A DNA stretch of 64,000 bases. Source: Blastopirellula marina. GTDB lineage: Bacteria; Planctomycetota; Planctomycetia; Pirellulales; Pirellulaceae. Both the position numbers and the translations under genes were made by a program. Every line of letters starts with the position of its first letter. The first letter of the stretch is position 1. This document shows, one piece after another, positions 55,918-64,000 of the stretch. The stretch lies in NCBI RefSeq assembly GCF_002967715.1, contig NZ_PUIA01000081.1, forward strand, positions 124,001 to 188,000, read 5' to 3'. The notes below the pieces were generated by a model that had not been told where the DNA came from, searched no databases, and saw nothing but the letters and a program-made list of their open reading frames with translations.

Positions 55918-56814
55918 TCAACGTTCGGCAATTTTCGCTACGACGTAATCCATCAACTTCGAGGCGATATCGACATCACAGGCCGCCGAAAGCCCTTTCC
56001 ATCCTGGGACAGCATTGGCTTCCAGTAAATACCAGCCCCCTTCGCCGTCAGGCAAAAAGTCGAGCCCTGCGATCGCCAGGTCGAGAGTTTTCACCGCTGC
56101 CAAGGCAACCTCCGCGACTTCCGCGGGGACTGTTTCTGGCGTGGCATGGGCACCTCGGCTGAGGTTCGTTCGCCAACTATCAGCGGACGTCCGCCGCATG
56201 CCCCACATCGTATCGCCTAGCACCATCACCCGCAGGTCATAGCCAGGATGCGGCACAAACTTCTGCAGGTAAATGATCTGCCCCATCTGCTGCAAGGTCT
56301 TGAAGACACGATGCGCGAGATCGGCATCTTCAACCCGCATGATCCCCCGCCCTTCTCCGCCGAAGATCGGTTTCACAACCACCGACGGTCCCATCTCTTC
56401 AAAGGCGACCATCGCGTCCTGCCAGGTCTGACAGACGTGTGTTTGCGGCACACGAAAACCGGCGGACGATAGTTTGGAAAGGGAAAGATACTTGTCGATC
56501 GCCAGCTCCATCGACTTAGGCGGATTGATCACCAGCACGCCTTGCCGCTCGAGCCCTGCCAGCGCGTCCATGCGGAACACAACCTGCTCGAGCGAGCCTG
56601 GGGGCATCGTGCGGACGATCACGGCGTCGAAGTTTTCTGAAAGCAATGCATCGGTCGAGATTGACTCGACAACGCCGATACGCGACTGAAGTGCCGAGAA
56701 CTCCAGACGCTCGACATGGGCTTTACCACTGGCCGCACACTGCAGATCCTGGAAATACCAGCTGTCTTCGTTGGCCAGGATGCCAATGCGGGGCAGTTGA
56801 GTGCGTGGATCCAT
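55918..56814 (-). CDS. RimK/MptN-type ATP-grasp ligase next to mch
   Basis: The 298-residue protein has the ATP-grasp fold with RimK-like motifs: GVLVINPPKSMELAIDKYLSLSKL, SVVVKPIFGGEGRGIMRV, YLQKFVPHPGYDLRVMVLGD and a metal-binding WYLLEANAVPGWKG. Members ligate amino acids, for example glutamate to a H4MPT precursor or cofactor. In methylotroph H4MPT clusters an ATP-grasp gene is a regular neighbour of mch; here the gap is 8 bases, so a role in H4MPT-type cofactor synthesis is likely. It might alternatively serve the lipid locus downstream, which I think less likely. Confidence 0.82.
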   Translation of the reverse strand: MDPRTQLPRIGILANEDSWYFQDLQCAASGKAHVERLEFSALQSRIGVVESISTDALLSENFDAVIVRTMPPGSLEQVVFRMDALAGLERQGVLVINPPKSMELAIDKYLSLSKLSSAGFRVPQTHVCQTWQDAMVAFEEMGPSVVVKPIFGGEGRGIMRVEDADLAHRVFKTLQQMGQIIYLQKFVPHPGYDLRVMVLGDTMWGMRRTSADSWRTNLSRGAHATPETVPAEVAEVALAAVKTLDLAIAGLDFLPDGEGGWYLLEANAVPGWKGLSAACDVDIASKLMDYVVAKIAER

Positions 56815-56822
56815 CGCGGCGG

Positions 56823-57770
56823 TTAACCCTGCCCGAACGATTGAGCCAGCACTTCCAGGTTGCGCTGGCCGAAGATGGTCGATTTACCATCCTGCAAGCT
56901 CACCAGGCACACTTCCGCCGGGCTGAATAGCAGCGGATCGATCTGATAAAAGTCGAACTTCGCATCACGCAGAATCTTTTCAAACGGCTGTCCGTACATC
57001 GTAGACGTACTGCTGGGAAGCTTCTCGCCGAATTCCTTCAGCCGCTCGGACGTTTCATTGACCCATAACGTAACGGTGCCGCCGTAAAGGATGGCATCGT
57101 TCGTGCGGCCAATCCCCGCGACATCATCGGCGGCGATCGGCGGAAGCGGAGCGGCCCCGAACCCGCTGGCAATCTTCGAAAGATCGAACTCCAGCTCATG
57201 CAGCTTGTGAAGTGACGTCTCGACGCTACGAGCGACAACCTGCACATGCCCGGCGATACTGGCCGTCCGCGCGGCCAACAGGACCAGGTTTTTCGGGTCG
57301 ACATGGCAGTCAGCCGCGATTTTCTGACAAACTTCATCTCCCGGCAGCCGCGACGTTTCCAAAACGCCCACGGCCACAGGGTAGTCGTCGGTGAGATTCA
57401 GTTCGCGAATAACAGGCTCTTTGGCTGCTTTCACCCGCATCGGCCCCGAGCCCATCCCGAAGAAATTCTCGGTCTTGATCTGCCAGCCGGCGTACTGCGA
57501 AGCGATGCACGCCAGTTCCGGGCGATCGGTGCAAACGTTCACGAAGGTCCGCGTACCGGGAGCGTCCCCCAGCGAGAACGACACTTCCCCCAGTCCAGCC
57601 AGGCAAATCTCGGCCATCTGACGACCTGCCTCCAGCCCCCCTCGCCCCGTGGCAACCCCCAAATCAAGCACTTTGGCACCACATTCGAGCTGCACCAACT
57701 CGGCTCCGATCTCGCGTGGGGTTTCAATAATCGGCTGTACCAGGGCATGTGCCCGCTGGTTTAATTCCAA
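56823..57770 (-). CDS. mch: Methenyltetrahydromethanopterin cyclohydrolase
   Basis: Mch interconverts methenyl-H4MPT and formyl-H4MPT in C1 oxidation. The protein shows the family motifs GAKVLDLGVATGRGGLEAGR, ICLAGLG, DRPELACIASQYAGWQI, GSGPMRVKA, VGVLETSRLPGDEVCQKIA and AARTASIAGHVQVVARSVET. I place the start at TTG 57770, with GAGGAG 6 bases upstream, which gives a 315-residue protein of usual length. The ATG-initiated ORF from 57860 would translate repeat copy 7 (HPIPRPSGARGS) and is rejected. Planctomycetes are known for H4MPT-linked C1 genes. Confidence 0.92.
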   Translation of the reverse strand: MELNQRAHALVQPIIETPREIGAELVQLECGAKVLDLGVATGRGGLEAGRQMAEICLAGLGEVSFSLGDAPGTRTFVNVCTDRPELACIASQYAGWQIKTENFFGMGSGPMRVKAAKEPVIRELNLTDDYPVAVGVLETSRLPGDEVCQKIAADCHVDPKNLVLLAARTASIAGHVQVVARSVETSLHKLHELEFDLSKIASGFGAAPLPPIAADDVAGIGRTNDAILYGGTVTLWVNETSERLKEFGEKLPSSTSTMYGQPFEKILRDAKFDFYQIDPLLFSPAEVCLVSLQDGKSTIFGQRNLEVLAQSFGQG

Positions 57771-57798
57771 GATTTTCTCCTCAGCGTTGTATTCTGAT

Positions 57799-57835
57799 CC
57801 CCTCGCCCCTGAGGGGCGAGGGATAGGGTGAGGGG
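57799..57835. repeat. REP-like palindromic repeat, copy 7
   Basis: CCCCTCGCCCCTGAGGGGCG then AGGGATAGGGTGAGGGG lies 28 bases upstream of the mch TTG start. It has no stop in one frame, which creates a false N-terminal extension of mch. Confidence 0.75.
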
Positions 57836-58068
57836 TTTTCGACGGTGCCGAAAAGTTCACACCAGCAAAGCTCCCCCCATCATCCCTGTCTTTCCCAAAT
57901 GCTGCAATGACGTCTCCTGCCGGATGAAGGCAGTGCTATTGACGCTTTTTGCCGCATTCTCCTATACTCAGTCGCTTGTTTGTAAGCATTTTACAGGAAA
58001 CGCTTTAGTAGCAATCCCGCTACGATCACGTTTCCCGCAGGCCCCACTCTTAAAGCGTTAAATCAGCG

Positions 58069-59157
58069 ATGAAGTCGGAACGTCGGCACGAAATCCAAGA
58101 GAATTCCCTGGCTCACTTTCTCGAAGGCATTCTGGAGCAAGCCAAACCTCACGCGACGATGATCGGCGGGGTTGCTTTGGCGCTGCTGTTGGGATTCGTG
58201 GGTTACGCCATCCTCAATACGGATAGCGGCATCGTGAAACACGAAGAGTGGAATGCCGTTTACTCGACGCTCGACCAGTCATTCCGCGTTGGCGAAGACG
58301 ACGTCAAACGCCAGGAAGTCGCCCAAGAGTTCGCAACGCTCTCGACCGACTTCGGCACCACCCGACCTGCATTGTGGGCCGAGTACTTCTATGGTCAACA
58401 GAACCTGACACAAGCCAGCGACCTCGCGTTCAGTGATCCTCAATCGGCCACTGCCGATATCGAACGAGCTTTGAAGTCTTTCCAGAAGGTTTACGACTCG
58501 GCGGACATGCCGGTTCTGAAGGTGAAAGCCCTGTGGGGTATGGCCGAAGCCTACGAACTTCAGGCCACCAAGGAATCGCTGGCCAAGGCCAAATCGAACT
58601 ACGAAGAAATCCTGGTCATCTGGCCAGACACCAACACTGCCCTGCTGGCCGAAGAACGCATCAAGCGTCTCGACAACCAAGGGGTCGACGGTTTCTACGC
58701 TTGGTACCGCGATCAAGACTTCGTTGCCCGAGCAGCGGAAGTCGAGAAAGAAAACCGTGCACCACTTCAAGGAACCGTGCCTGGCATGGACATGAACCTG
58801 GAAGCTCCTGGTGGCGGACTGTTCGATGCCCCTGGTGCCGGTGCCACTCCAGGTGCAGGCAACAGCCCACTCTTCACGCCAAGCATGGACCTCAAGGGTG
58901 CTGACGGCGAAGGTGCCGCTCCGAAGCCTTCCTCGTTCACCGAGAAGGAAAAAGAAGCCGCTGAAAAGGAAGCTGCCGATAAGGCCGCTGAGCCCATGAG
59001 CGAAGAAGCCAAGGCCGATCCAGCCGCAGAAAGCACCGACAAGCCGAAGGCCGAGTCGACTGAAGAAGCTCCTTCCGAAGAGAAGCCGGCCGCTGAAGAA
59101 AAGCCAGCGTCTGAAGAACCGGCGAAGGAAGAAGCTGCCAAGGAAAAAGCCGAATAG
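58069..59157 (+). CDS. Membrane-anchored TPR-like protein with Ala/Glu/Pro-rich tail
   Basis: The 362-residue protein starts MKSERRHEIQENSLAHFLEGI, has one membrane segment (about 31-50, ATMIGGVALALLLGFVGYAIL) and a helical TPR/YfgM-like domain (about 60-215: LKSFQKVYDSADMPVLKVKALWGMAEAYELQ, YEEILVIWPDTNTALLAEERIKRL). The last 120 residues are low-complexity acidic (repeats of EEKPA, EAKAD). YfgM-like proteins are SecYEG/chaperone partners, but equivalence is unproven. It is followed by a terminator and the RluA gene. Confidence 0.72.
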   Translation: MKSERRHEIQENSLAHFLEGILEQAKPHATMIGGVALALLLGFVGYAILNTDSGIVKHEEWNAVYSTLDQSFRVGEDDVKRQEVAQEFATLSTDFGTTRPALWAEYFYGQQNLTQASDLAFSDPQSATADIERALKSFQKVYDSADMPVLKVKALWGMAEAYELQATKESLAKAKSNYEEILVIWPDTNTALLAEERIKRLDNQGVDGFYAWYRDQDFVARAAEVEKENRAPLQGTVPGMDMNLEAPGGGLFDAPGAGATPGAGNSPLFTPSMDLKGADGEGAAPKPSSFTEKEKEAAEKEAADKAAEPMSEEAKADPAAESTDKPKAESTEEAPSEEKPAAEEKPASEEPAKEEAAKEKAE

Positions 59158-59197
59158 GCGTCCCTCCCCTACGGCGAATCACGGGATAAAATATCAG

Positions 59198-59232
59198 CAT
59201 GGCCACTTTCCGGTGGCCATGTTTTCTTTCTT
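59198..59232 (+). terminator. Intrinsic terminator after the TPR-like gene
   Basis: CATGGCCAC and GTGGCCATG form a 9-bp stem with loop TTTCCG, followed by TTTTCTTTCTT, 40-75 bases after the stop. Confidence 0.82.
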
Positions 59233-59244
59233 GGGTCTCATGAC

Positions 59245-60201
59245 ATGCGATACACGGTCGACAAATCAGACGCGGGGCAACGGCTCGATCAATTCGTTAC
59301 CCGCCGCATCAAGAAGGCGAGCCGCGCCCAGGTTCGCGAAGCGATCGACGAAGGTCAGGTCACCATCAACGACCAGGCCATGAAGCCGTCTTACAAGCTG
59401 CGTCTGGGTGATGTCGTCGAGTACCCCGAGATCGATGCCCGGCAGGAAGAACAGCTACCCCAACAATTCGACCTCGACATCCTGTACCAGGACGAACACC
59501 TGGCGGCAATCAACAAGCCCCCTGGCATGGTCACCCATCCGGCCAAAGGACACTGGGACGGCACGCTAACCGCGGCCCTGATCGCGAAGTTCAGCCAGTT
59601 GAGCGACATCGGCGGTGCCTCACGCCCTGGCATCGTGCACCGGCTCGACCGCGATACAAGCGGCGTGCTGGTAATTGCCAAACATAACGAAGCCCACGAG
59701 GCACTCAGCCAGCAGTTTGCCGACCGGACCACCGAGAAGGAATACCTGGCGATTGTTGCCAATTGCCCCGACCGCGACCGCGACGTGATCAACGAACCGA
59801 TCGGTCCGCATCCCCGTTTTCGCGAGCGAATGTCGATCGTGCGGGACGATCCGGAAGCCAAAGAAGCGAAGACCTTCTACGAAGTCGCCGAGCGTTTCGA
59901 TGGCTACGCGGCGTTTAAAGTCTTCCCTAAGACAGGTCGCACCCACCAGATCCGTGTCCATCTGGCCCATATCAAGCATCCGGTGCTCTGTGATCGCGCG
60001 TATGGAAATCAGGCCCGCATCACGCTTGGCGAGATCGCACGAACCGACGACGAAGAAATTGTTTTGGCTCGCACGGCCCTGCATGCCCGGCGGCTGAAGA
60101 TCAATCATCCGGTAACGGGCGAACCCCTCGAATTCGAGGCCCCGATTCCAGAAGACATTCACTCGACGTTGGTCGTCTTGCGTAAGTACCGCTCGGTGTA
60201 A
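59245..60201 (+). CDS. RluA-family 23S rRNA pseudouridine synthase
   Basis: The 318-residue protein has an N-terminal S4 domain ([32 protein letters not shown]) and the RluA catalytic region: [29 protein letters not shown] with the catalytic Asp, and [20 protein letters not shown]. Layout is closest to RluD, which modifies helix 69 of 23S rRNA, but the exact site is not assignable. The last 43 bases overlap the convergent deacetylase gene. Confidence 0.9.
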   Translation: MRYTVDKSDAGQRLDQFVTRRIKKASRAQVREAIDEGQVTINDQAMKPSYKLRLGDVVEYPEIDARQEEQLPQQFDLDILYQDEHLAAINKPPGMVTHPAKGHWDGTLTAALIAKFSQLSDIGGASRPGIVHRLDRDTSGVLVIAKHNEAHEALSQQFADRTTEKEYLAIVANCPDRDRDVINEPIGPHPRFRERMSIVRDDPEAKEAKTFYEVAERFDGYAAFKVFPKTGRTHQIRVHLAHIKHPVLCDRAYGNQARITLGEIARTDDEEIVLARTALHARRLKINHPVTGEPLEFEAPIPEDIHSTLVVLRKYRSV

Positions 60202-60950
60202 ACTCGATCGTCAGGGTACAGCAGTTGCATCATGTCTGGAGTGCCGACGGCCCGCGTTGTGTAGAACAGTTCGCCGGCACCATACCCGGCTGTAGCTCCC
60301 AGGTAGATCGCCGCTCCCTTCACGCGTTCAAAGACGTACGCTTTCTCTTCGGAGAACTGTGTCTGGTAACAGCGAATGCTCTCCAGCTTTCGCTCCAGGC
60401 AATCGGTGATGTCATGCACGAAGCTGCCAGGCGCGTCGAGCTTGTGAATCGGCTCGAAGGCAATCTTGTAGTACAACTGCCGGCCGATCGTATGTACCGG
60501 CAGGTGATCGAACGTTTCGTCCCACTTGGTCAGCCGTGAATAGAAGACCGCCGCGTCGGTGATCTGCATCGCCTGCCAATGATCTGGCGATGCCATCGGC
60601 GTGCGATCGCCAAACCCGATAACCACCTTGGGACGATACTTACGGAACTCTTTAGCCAGGGCGACGCGTGCCTCGAAGCTGTCGAACAGCTTGCGATTGG
60701 GCAGATCGAGTGTGATCCGCTTCTGCACCCCCAGCACTTTAGCCGCCGCGGCTGCTTCTGCGAGACGCGTTTCCGGATCGGGCGAACGAGGCGTTGGCTC
60801 GCCATCGGTCAGATCGATGACCCCCACCGTATGTCCCAAGTCGGCCAACTTGGCCAGCGTTCCGCCGCAAGCAATCTCGACATCATCCGGATGGGCACCG
60901 ACCGCCAGAATATCGATCTGCGGATACTCTTTTTCGACGTCAACAGTCAA
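60159..60950 (-). CDS. bshB1: BshB1-like PIG-L family deacetylase
   Basis: The 263-residue zinc-dependent N-acetylglucosaminyl deacetylase-type protein has [22 protein letters not shown] (metal-binding HPDD), [15 protein letters not shown] and [11 protein letters not shown]. The closest described group is BshB1, which removes acetate from GlcNAc-malate in bacillithiol synthesis. No bshA or bshC is in the window, so the role rests on family resemblance. Its 3' end overlaps rluA by 43 bases. Confidence 0.8.
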   Translation of the reverse strand: MTVDVEKEYPQIDILAVGAHPDDVEIACGGTLAKLADLGHTVGVIDLTDGEPTPRSPDPETRLAEAAAAAKVLGVQKRITLDLPNRKLFDSFEARVALAKEFRKYRPKVVIGFGDRTPMASPDHWQAMQITDAAVFYSRLTKWDETFDHLPVHTIGRQLYYKIAFEPIHKLDAPGSFVHDITDCLERKLESIRCYQTQFSEEKAYVFERVKGAAIYLGATAGYGAGELFYTTRAVGTPDMMQLLYPDDRVYTERYLRKTTNVE

Positions 60951-60969
60951 CGGACTCTCTCTTTTTTGT

Positions 60970-60998
60970 CCCCTCGCCCCTGAGGGGAGAGAGGGGGG
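60970..60998. repeat. REP-like palindromic repeat, copy 8 (truncated)
   Basis: CCCCTCGCCCCTGAGGGGAG then AGAGGGGGG: the hairpin half is kept and the TTAGGGTGAGGGG half is lost. It lies 19 bases upstream of the bshB1-like start. Confidence 0.7.
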
Positions 60999-61010
60999 AC
61001 CGGAGGTTGG

Positions 61011-62267
61011 TTAGCTCTTTTTCAGTGGCTTCTTGGCACTGACCAGGAATGTTGGATTCGAGGCTTCAAACCGGTGGCGTTCCAGTTGGTAGGTGGCATG
61101 CGAGATGTTCACCATCGTGACCTTGGCCGATTCCATTTCGCTGTCGAACAGCTGGTGCACTTCGGCCAGGTTTTCGATGCTGCTCAGATTGCACACGATG
61201 CGGCCCCCTGGCTTGATGCGAGCAATAGCCTGTTCGCAGATGCCACGGACCTGACGACCAGTACCACCGATGAACACACAATCCGGGTCCGGCAGATCGG
61301 CCCAGGCATCGGGAGCTTTGCCCAGCACAGCCTGAACGTTCTTCACGCCGAAAGCTTCGATGTTGGCGCGAATCAGGCCATGGTCTTCGGCGTCCATTTC
61401 GATGGCGTAGATCGAACCTTTTTCGGCGATCATTCCCGCTTCGATCGAGACACTACCGCTACCGGCACCAACATCCCACACAACGCTCGAATCACCCAGG
61501 TCCATCAAGCTAAGGGCAATGCAGCGGACCTCCATCGGAGTCAGCAGACCACGCTTCGGCTTGGCCTGGCGGAAGACATCGTCCGGATTGCCAAACTTGC
61601 GTTTGCCAACCAGCGACATCGGCCGGTCAGGCACATCGGGCTTGCGAACGAGAATCATCACATTAAGCGGGCCAAAGGTCTGCTCGCTGATTTCCTTCAG
61701 GTCACCTTGCGTGACACATTCGTTCGGCGAGCCGAGATTCTCGCAGATGTAGGCATGGAAGTAATCGAGATCGTGCCCGAGAAGTGTCTTGGCGACTTCC
61801 TTCGGCGGGATCTCTTCGGTGGTGAACAGACCGATCGCTTCGGAAATCCGGGCAGCAGCCACCACCGATTCGAGTGGCTGGTTGGCGAGGTTCGCCAGGT
61901 GGGCATCGTCCCAGCTCTCTTTGATTCGCGCAAAGGCCAACTGCATGCTACTGACGTGCGGAATGACGTGGAAGCGATCTTTCCCGAGCTTTTCGCACAG
62001 GTACCGCGACACGCCGTAGAACAGCGGGTCGCCGCTGGTCAGCAGTACGACATCTTTGTCGCTGTGCTTTTCAAGCGCCTCTACGATCTCGTTCAGGTCG
62101 CCACTGACCGGCACCTTCTCGGCAGCGATCTTCTCGACGTGGACCAGGACTTGAGGGTTGCCGATAATGACCTTGGCATCCCCCAAGATCCGCATCGATT
62201 GGCTCGTCAGCCCGTCGAGACCATCGTCGCCAATACCTACGATAAATATTCTGGGAGTCTTACTCAC
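61011..62267 (-). CDS. cobL: Precorrin-6Y C5,15-methyltransferase (CobL/CbiET fusion)
   Basis: This cobalamin-pathway enzyme methylates C5 and C15 and decarboxylates. The N-terminal CbiE half shows RIFIVGIGDDGLDGLTSQS, VIIGNPQVLVHV and LTSGDPLFYGVSRYL; the C-terminal CbiT half shows VWDVGAGSGSVSIEAGM, YAIEMDAEDHGLIRANIEAFG, VFIGGTGRQVRGI. I place the start at GTG 62267 (VSKTPRIFIV), giving 418 residues, because the ATG at 62348 adds residues unlike the family. No other corrin gene is in the window. Confidence 0.88.
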   Translation of the reverse strand: MSKTPRIFIVGIGDDGLDGLTSQSMRILGDAKVIIGNPQVLVHVEKIAAEKVPVSGDLNEIVEALEKHSDKDVVLLTSGDPLFYGVSRYLCEKLGKDRFHVIPHVSSMQLAFARIKESWDDAHLANLANQPLESVVAAARISEAIGLFTTEEIPPKEVAKTLLGHDLDYFHAYICENLGSPNECVTQGDLKEISEQTFGPLNVMILVRKPDVPDRPMSLVGKRKFGNPDDVFRQAKPKRGLLTPMEVRCIALSLMDLGDSSVVWDVGAGSGSVSIEAGMIAEKGSIYAIEMDAEDHGLIRANIEAFGVKNVQAVLGKAPDAWADLPDPDCVFIGGTGRQVRGICEQAIARIKPGGRIVCNLSSIENLAEVHQLFDSEMESAKVTMVNISHATYQLERHRFEASNPTFLVSAKKPLKKS

Positions 62268-62392
62268 CGATTGTTCCAATTCCGAGCTTCTGAAGAAGAA
62301 AAGACTTGCGTCGATTTTACGAGATGCGACGATCTCTGGAAAGTTCACCCTCCCCCTCCCTTCTGCCCCATTCTTTTTCCGGAAGATTCATC

Positions 62393-63367
62393 ATGCCCAC
62401 CATCGCCGTTACAGGAGATCACTTCCATTATCCTCAGCAGGAATATTTTTGCCTGCTAACCAAGGCCGGGTACGAGGTCCGCTTCGTCGATCCGGTGAAA
62501 CACGATCTGACCAAGCCAGATGTGCTTCTTGCGCAGCTTGAGGGGTGCGATGCCGTGATGTGCAGCACCGAGCCCTACCCGGCTGATCTGCTGAATCAAT
62601 GCTCGGTCCGTGTCCTTTCGCGGCTGGGCGTGGGGTTCGATTCCATCGACCTGCAGGCCGCCACAGCCAACAACATCGTCGTGTGCCGTACGCCTGGGGT
62701 GCTGCACGAGTCGGCCGCTGAGCAGACGTTGGCCTTCCTGTTCGCGATTTCCCGCAACGTGATCGAGCGCGACCGACAAGTCCGCGCCGGCCTATGGAAA
62801 CGCATCTGCTGGCCGCGTCTGGCCGGACAGACCCTGGGGCTGTTAGGTCTGGGCCTCATTGGCCGGAGCGTCGCCATGAAAGCCCTGGCGTTGGGAATGA
62901 AGGTTATTGCCTACGATCCTGTCGCAGCCCCGCACGAGGGTATCGAACTGGTCACGCTCGATCGACTGTGGAGCCAGGCCGATATCGTCAGCCTGCATGC
63001 CCCTTGTACCCCGGAAACAGCCAATATCATCAATCACGTCACGCTACAGCGAATGAAACGGGGCGTGATTCTGATTAACACTTCCCGCGGAGGCCTGGTC
63101 GATGAAGGCGCGCTGGCCGAGGCGTTACAGTCGGGACAGGTGCTGGCCGCGGGGCTCGATGTCTTTCACGACGAACCACCTCGCGCGGACAATCCGCTAC
63201 TGAAGCTCGATAACGTGGTCCTCGCTCCCCACATGGCCGGGATGGATCTCGAATCGGAACGCGCCATGGCAACGATGTCGGCCGAGAACATCATGGCCCT
63301 GCATCGCGGCGAGTGGCCAACTGCGCATATCGTGAACCCCGACGTGCAGCCAACCTGGAAGTGGTAA
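62393..63367 (+). CDS. D-2-hydroxyacid dehydrogenase (PGDH-like)
   Basis: The 324-residue NAD-dependent enzyme has the family fold: RVLSRLGVGFDSIDLQAATANNIVVCRTPG, the Rossmann motif LGLLGLGLIGRSVAMKALALG, and catalytic residues Arg in NTSRGGLVDEGAL, Glu in DVFHDEPP and His in LAPHMAGMD. It could be 3-phosphoglycerate dehydrogenase or a glyoxylate/hydroxypyruvate reductase; there is no ACT domain. The ATG at 62393 with GGAAG upstream is chosen over 62306. It is divergent from cobL. Confidence 0.86.
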   Translation: MPTIAVTGDHFHYPQQEYFCLLTKAGYEVRFVDPVKHDLTKPDVLLAQLEGCDAVMCSTEPYPADLLNQCSVRVLSRLGVGFDSIDLQAATANNIVVCRTPGVLHESAAEQTLAFLFAISRNVIERDRQVRAGLWKRICWPRLAGQTLGLLGLGLIGRSVAMKALALGMKVIAYDPVAAPHEGIELVTLDRLWSQADIVSLHAPCTPETANIINHVTLQRMKRGVILINTSRGGLVDEGALAEALQSGQVLAAGLDVFHDEPPRADNPLLKLDNVVLAPHMAGMDLESERAMATMSAENIMALHRGEWPTAHIVNPDVQPTWKW

Positions 63368-63390
63368 GCGTCGGCCAATTCGCGTTCAAG

Positions 63391-63431
63391 AAAAGAAAAC
63401 GCCCTAGCAATTGCCAGGGCGTATCTCTTTT
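63391..63431. terminator. Bidirectional intrinsic terminator
   Basis: ACGCCCTAGC and GCCAGGGCGT form a 9-10 bp stem (one mismatch) with loop AATT, with A-rich sequence to the left and ATCTCTTTT to the right, between the convergent dehydrogenase and erpA genes. Confidence 0.78.
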
Positions 63432-63460
63432 CGTGTGTATCAGCAAAGCTGGTTTGCAGC

Positions 63461-63793
63461 TTAGGCCTGGAACGACGAACCGCAACCGCAGCTACGAGTA
63501 GCGTTCGGGTTGTTGAATGCGAAGCCGCGACGGTCGATGCCGTCGTAGAAGTCAACCGTGGTACCGTCGAGGTACAACGCGTGCTTCTTGTCGACAACCA
63601 CTTCGACGCCGTGATAGTCGTACTTCGAATCCTTCTCTTCGTCGTATTCCTTTTCCAGCGTCAGGCTGTACGAGAAACCGCTGCAACCACCGGCGGTGAT
63701 ACCGATACGCAGCTTAGTGCCTTCTTCGTACTTCTGGTCTTCCAGGATTCGCTTGACTTCGCCGGCCGCTTTTTCGGTAATGACGACTGCCAT
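63461..63793 (-). CDS. erpA: ErpA/IscA-type iron-sulfur cluster insertion protein
   Basis: A-type carrier that delivers Fe-S clusters to target proteins. The 110-residue product has the three conserved Cys: GGCSGFSY and the C-terminal SCGCGSSF, with the usual LRIGITAGG and FNNPNA. The sequence is nearer ErpA/IscA than SufA by the acidic middle ([17 protein letters not shown]). It ends close to a shared terminator. Confidence 0.92.
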   Translation of the reverse strand: MAVVITEKAAGEVKRILEDQKYEEGTKLRIGITAGGCSGFSYSLTLEKEYDEEKDSKYDYHGVEVVVDKKHALYLDGTTVDFYDGIDRRGFAFNNPNATRSCGCGSSFQA

Positions 63794-63957
63794 GTTTTGT
63801 TCACTCCAGACGTTAAATTAACGCAAACTTGTATGTGTTTATTATTATCGATGCCCCGAAACGGGGAAAGGGTGCAAAATACTTGGGGAATCTTGAGCAC
63901 TGATATTATTACCGATTCTACCCCAAAAATCGAGGGTGCGGTCAACCGAAGTGCCTG
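63794..63957. other. Leader region of erpA
   Basis: The gap upstream of erpA holds a short CCCCG/CGGGG palindrome near 63855-63867 and AT-rich sequence (TTTATTATTATCG) that could carry the promoter. Nothing else is recognisable. Confidence 0.35.
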
Positions 63958-64000
63958 CTAAGCAATCAACTTACGAAGTTTATCTACCGCCCCTGCCACG
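63958..64000 (-). CDS. Possible 3' end of a gene cut by the window edge
   Basis: The minus strand reads an open frame ending VAGAVDKLRKLIA and a TAG stop at 63958. Only 13 codons are visible, so this is a guess based on coding-like amino-acid content and the fact that the next gene upstream of erpA should begin near here. Confidence 0.3.
   Translation of the reverse strand, partial: VAGAVDKLRKLIA

Noticed and set aside
57771-57860. N-terminal extension of mch from the ATG at 57860
   Set aside because: It translates the palindromic repeat copy; the TTG at 57770 has a strong ribosome-binding site and gives the family length.

Overview
The window reads as about 64 kb of a marine-type Pirellulaceae planctomycete chromosome (Blastopirellula/Bremerella/Rhodopirellula-like). 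This rests on sequence hallmarks: a DUF1559 prepilin-like protein paired with a transthyretin-like lipoprotein, a DUF6666-type outer-membrane protein, a surface protein with an N-terminal LEPR-XLL-like motif, a CxPxR sulfatase, multihaem PA14 proteins, a tetrahydromethanopterin (H4MPT) C1 gene (mch), and Ole-type hydrocarbon genes. No tRNA, rRNA, CRISPR array, phage or IS transposase gene was seen. Layout: 1-6.3 kb is housekeeping (dnaG start, aat, cinA, a YkgJ-type protein, a murB-ftsQ-like pair, csrA). 6.5-10.8 kb holds two secreted oxidoreductase-like proteins (five-haem PA14 protein, beta-propeller). 11-27 kb is a nitrate assimilation island: a two-component pair whose kinase carries a NarX-like P-box, a beta-barrel porin, a sigma-54-type promoter, then one seven-gene unit nrtA-nrtB-nrtC-nrtD-GAF protein-fused Fe-S/membrane anchor-nasA. 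27-45 kb is planctomycete accessory content: a disordered RGG protein, Cys-rich envelope proteins, two PLP transsulfuration enzymes, CAP protein, DUF1559 pair, DUF2293, AI-2E family transporter, sulfatase, amidohydrolase and a 1161-residue repeat surface protein. 45.9-57.8 kb is eleven minus-strand genes: fabI-like, fabZ-like, two CrtI-like FAD enzymes, ACP, ketosynthase, oleD, a zinc-ribbon membrane protein, oleC, an ATP-grasp ligase and mch. 58-64 kb is mixed: a TPR-like membrane protein, RluA, a BshB1-like deacetylase, CobL/CbiET, a D-2-hydroxyacid dehydrogenase and ErpA. The best candidate for an undescribed system is the 45.9-55.9 kb lipid locus. It joins a dedicated ACP/FAS-II set and two CrtI-type enzymes to OleC and OleD, the beta-lactone steps of long-chain olefin synthesis, and its gene content recalls the loci proposed for ladderane synthesis in anammox planctomycetes. 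The product is not predictable from sequence. Second is the nitrate island, with an NrtB carrying a roughly 270-residue coiled coil in its first periplasmic loop, a nitrate reductase paired with a fused DmsB/DmsC-type membrane protein, and a regulator with altered sigma-54 motifs. A palindromic repeat family (8 copies) is scattered just upstream of several start codons.
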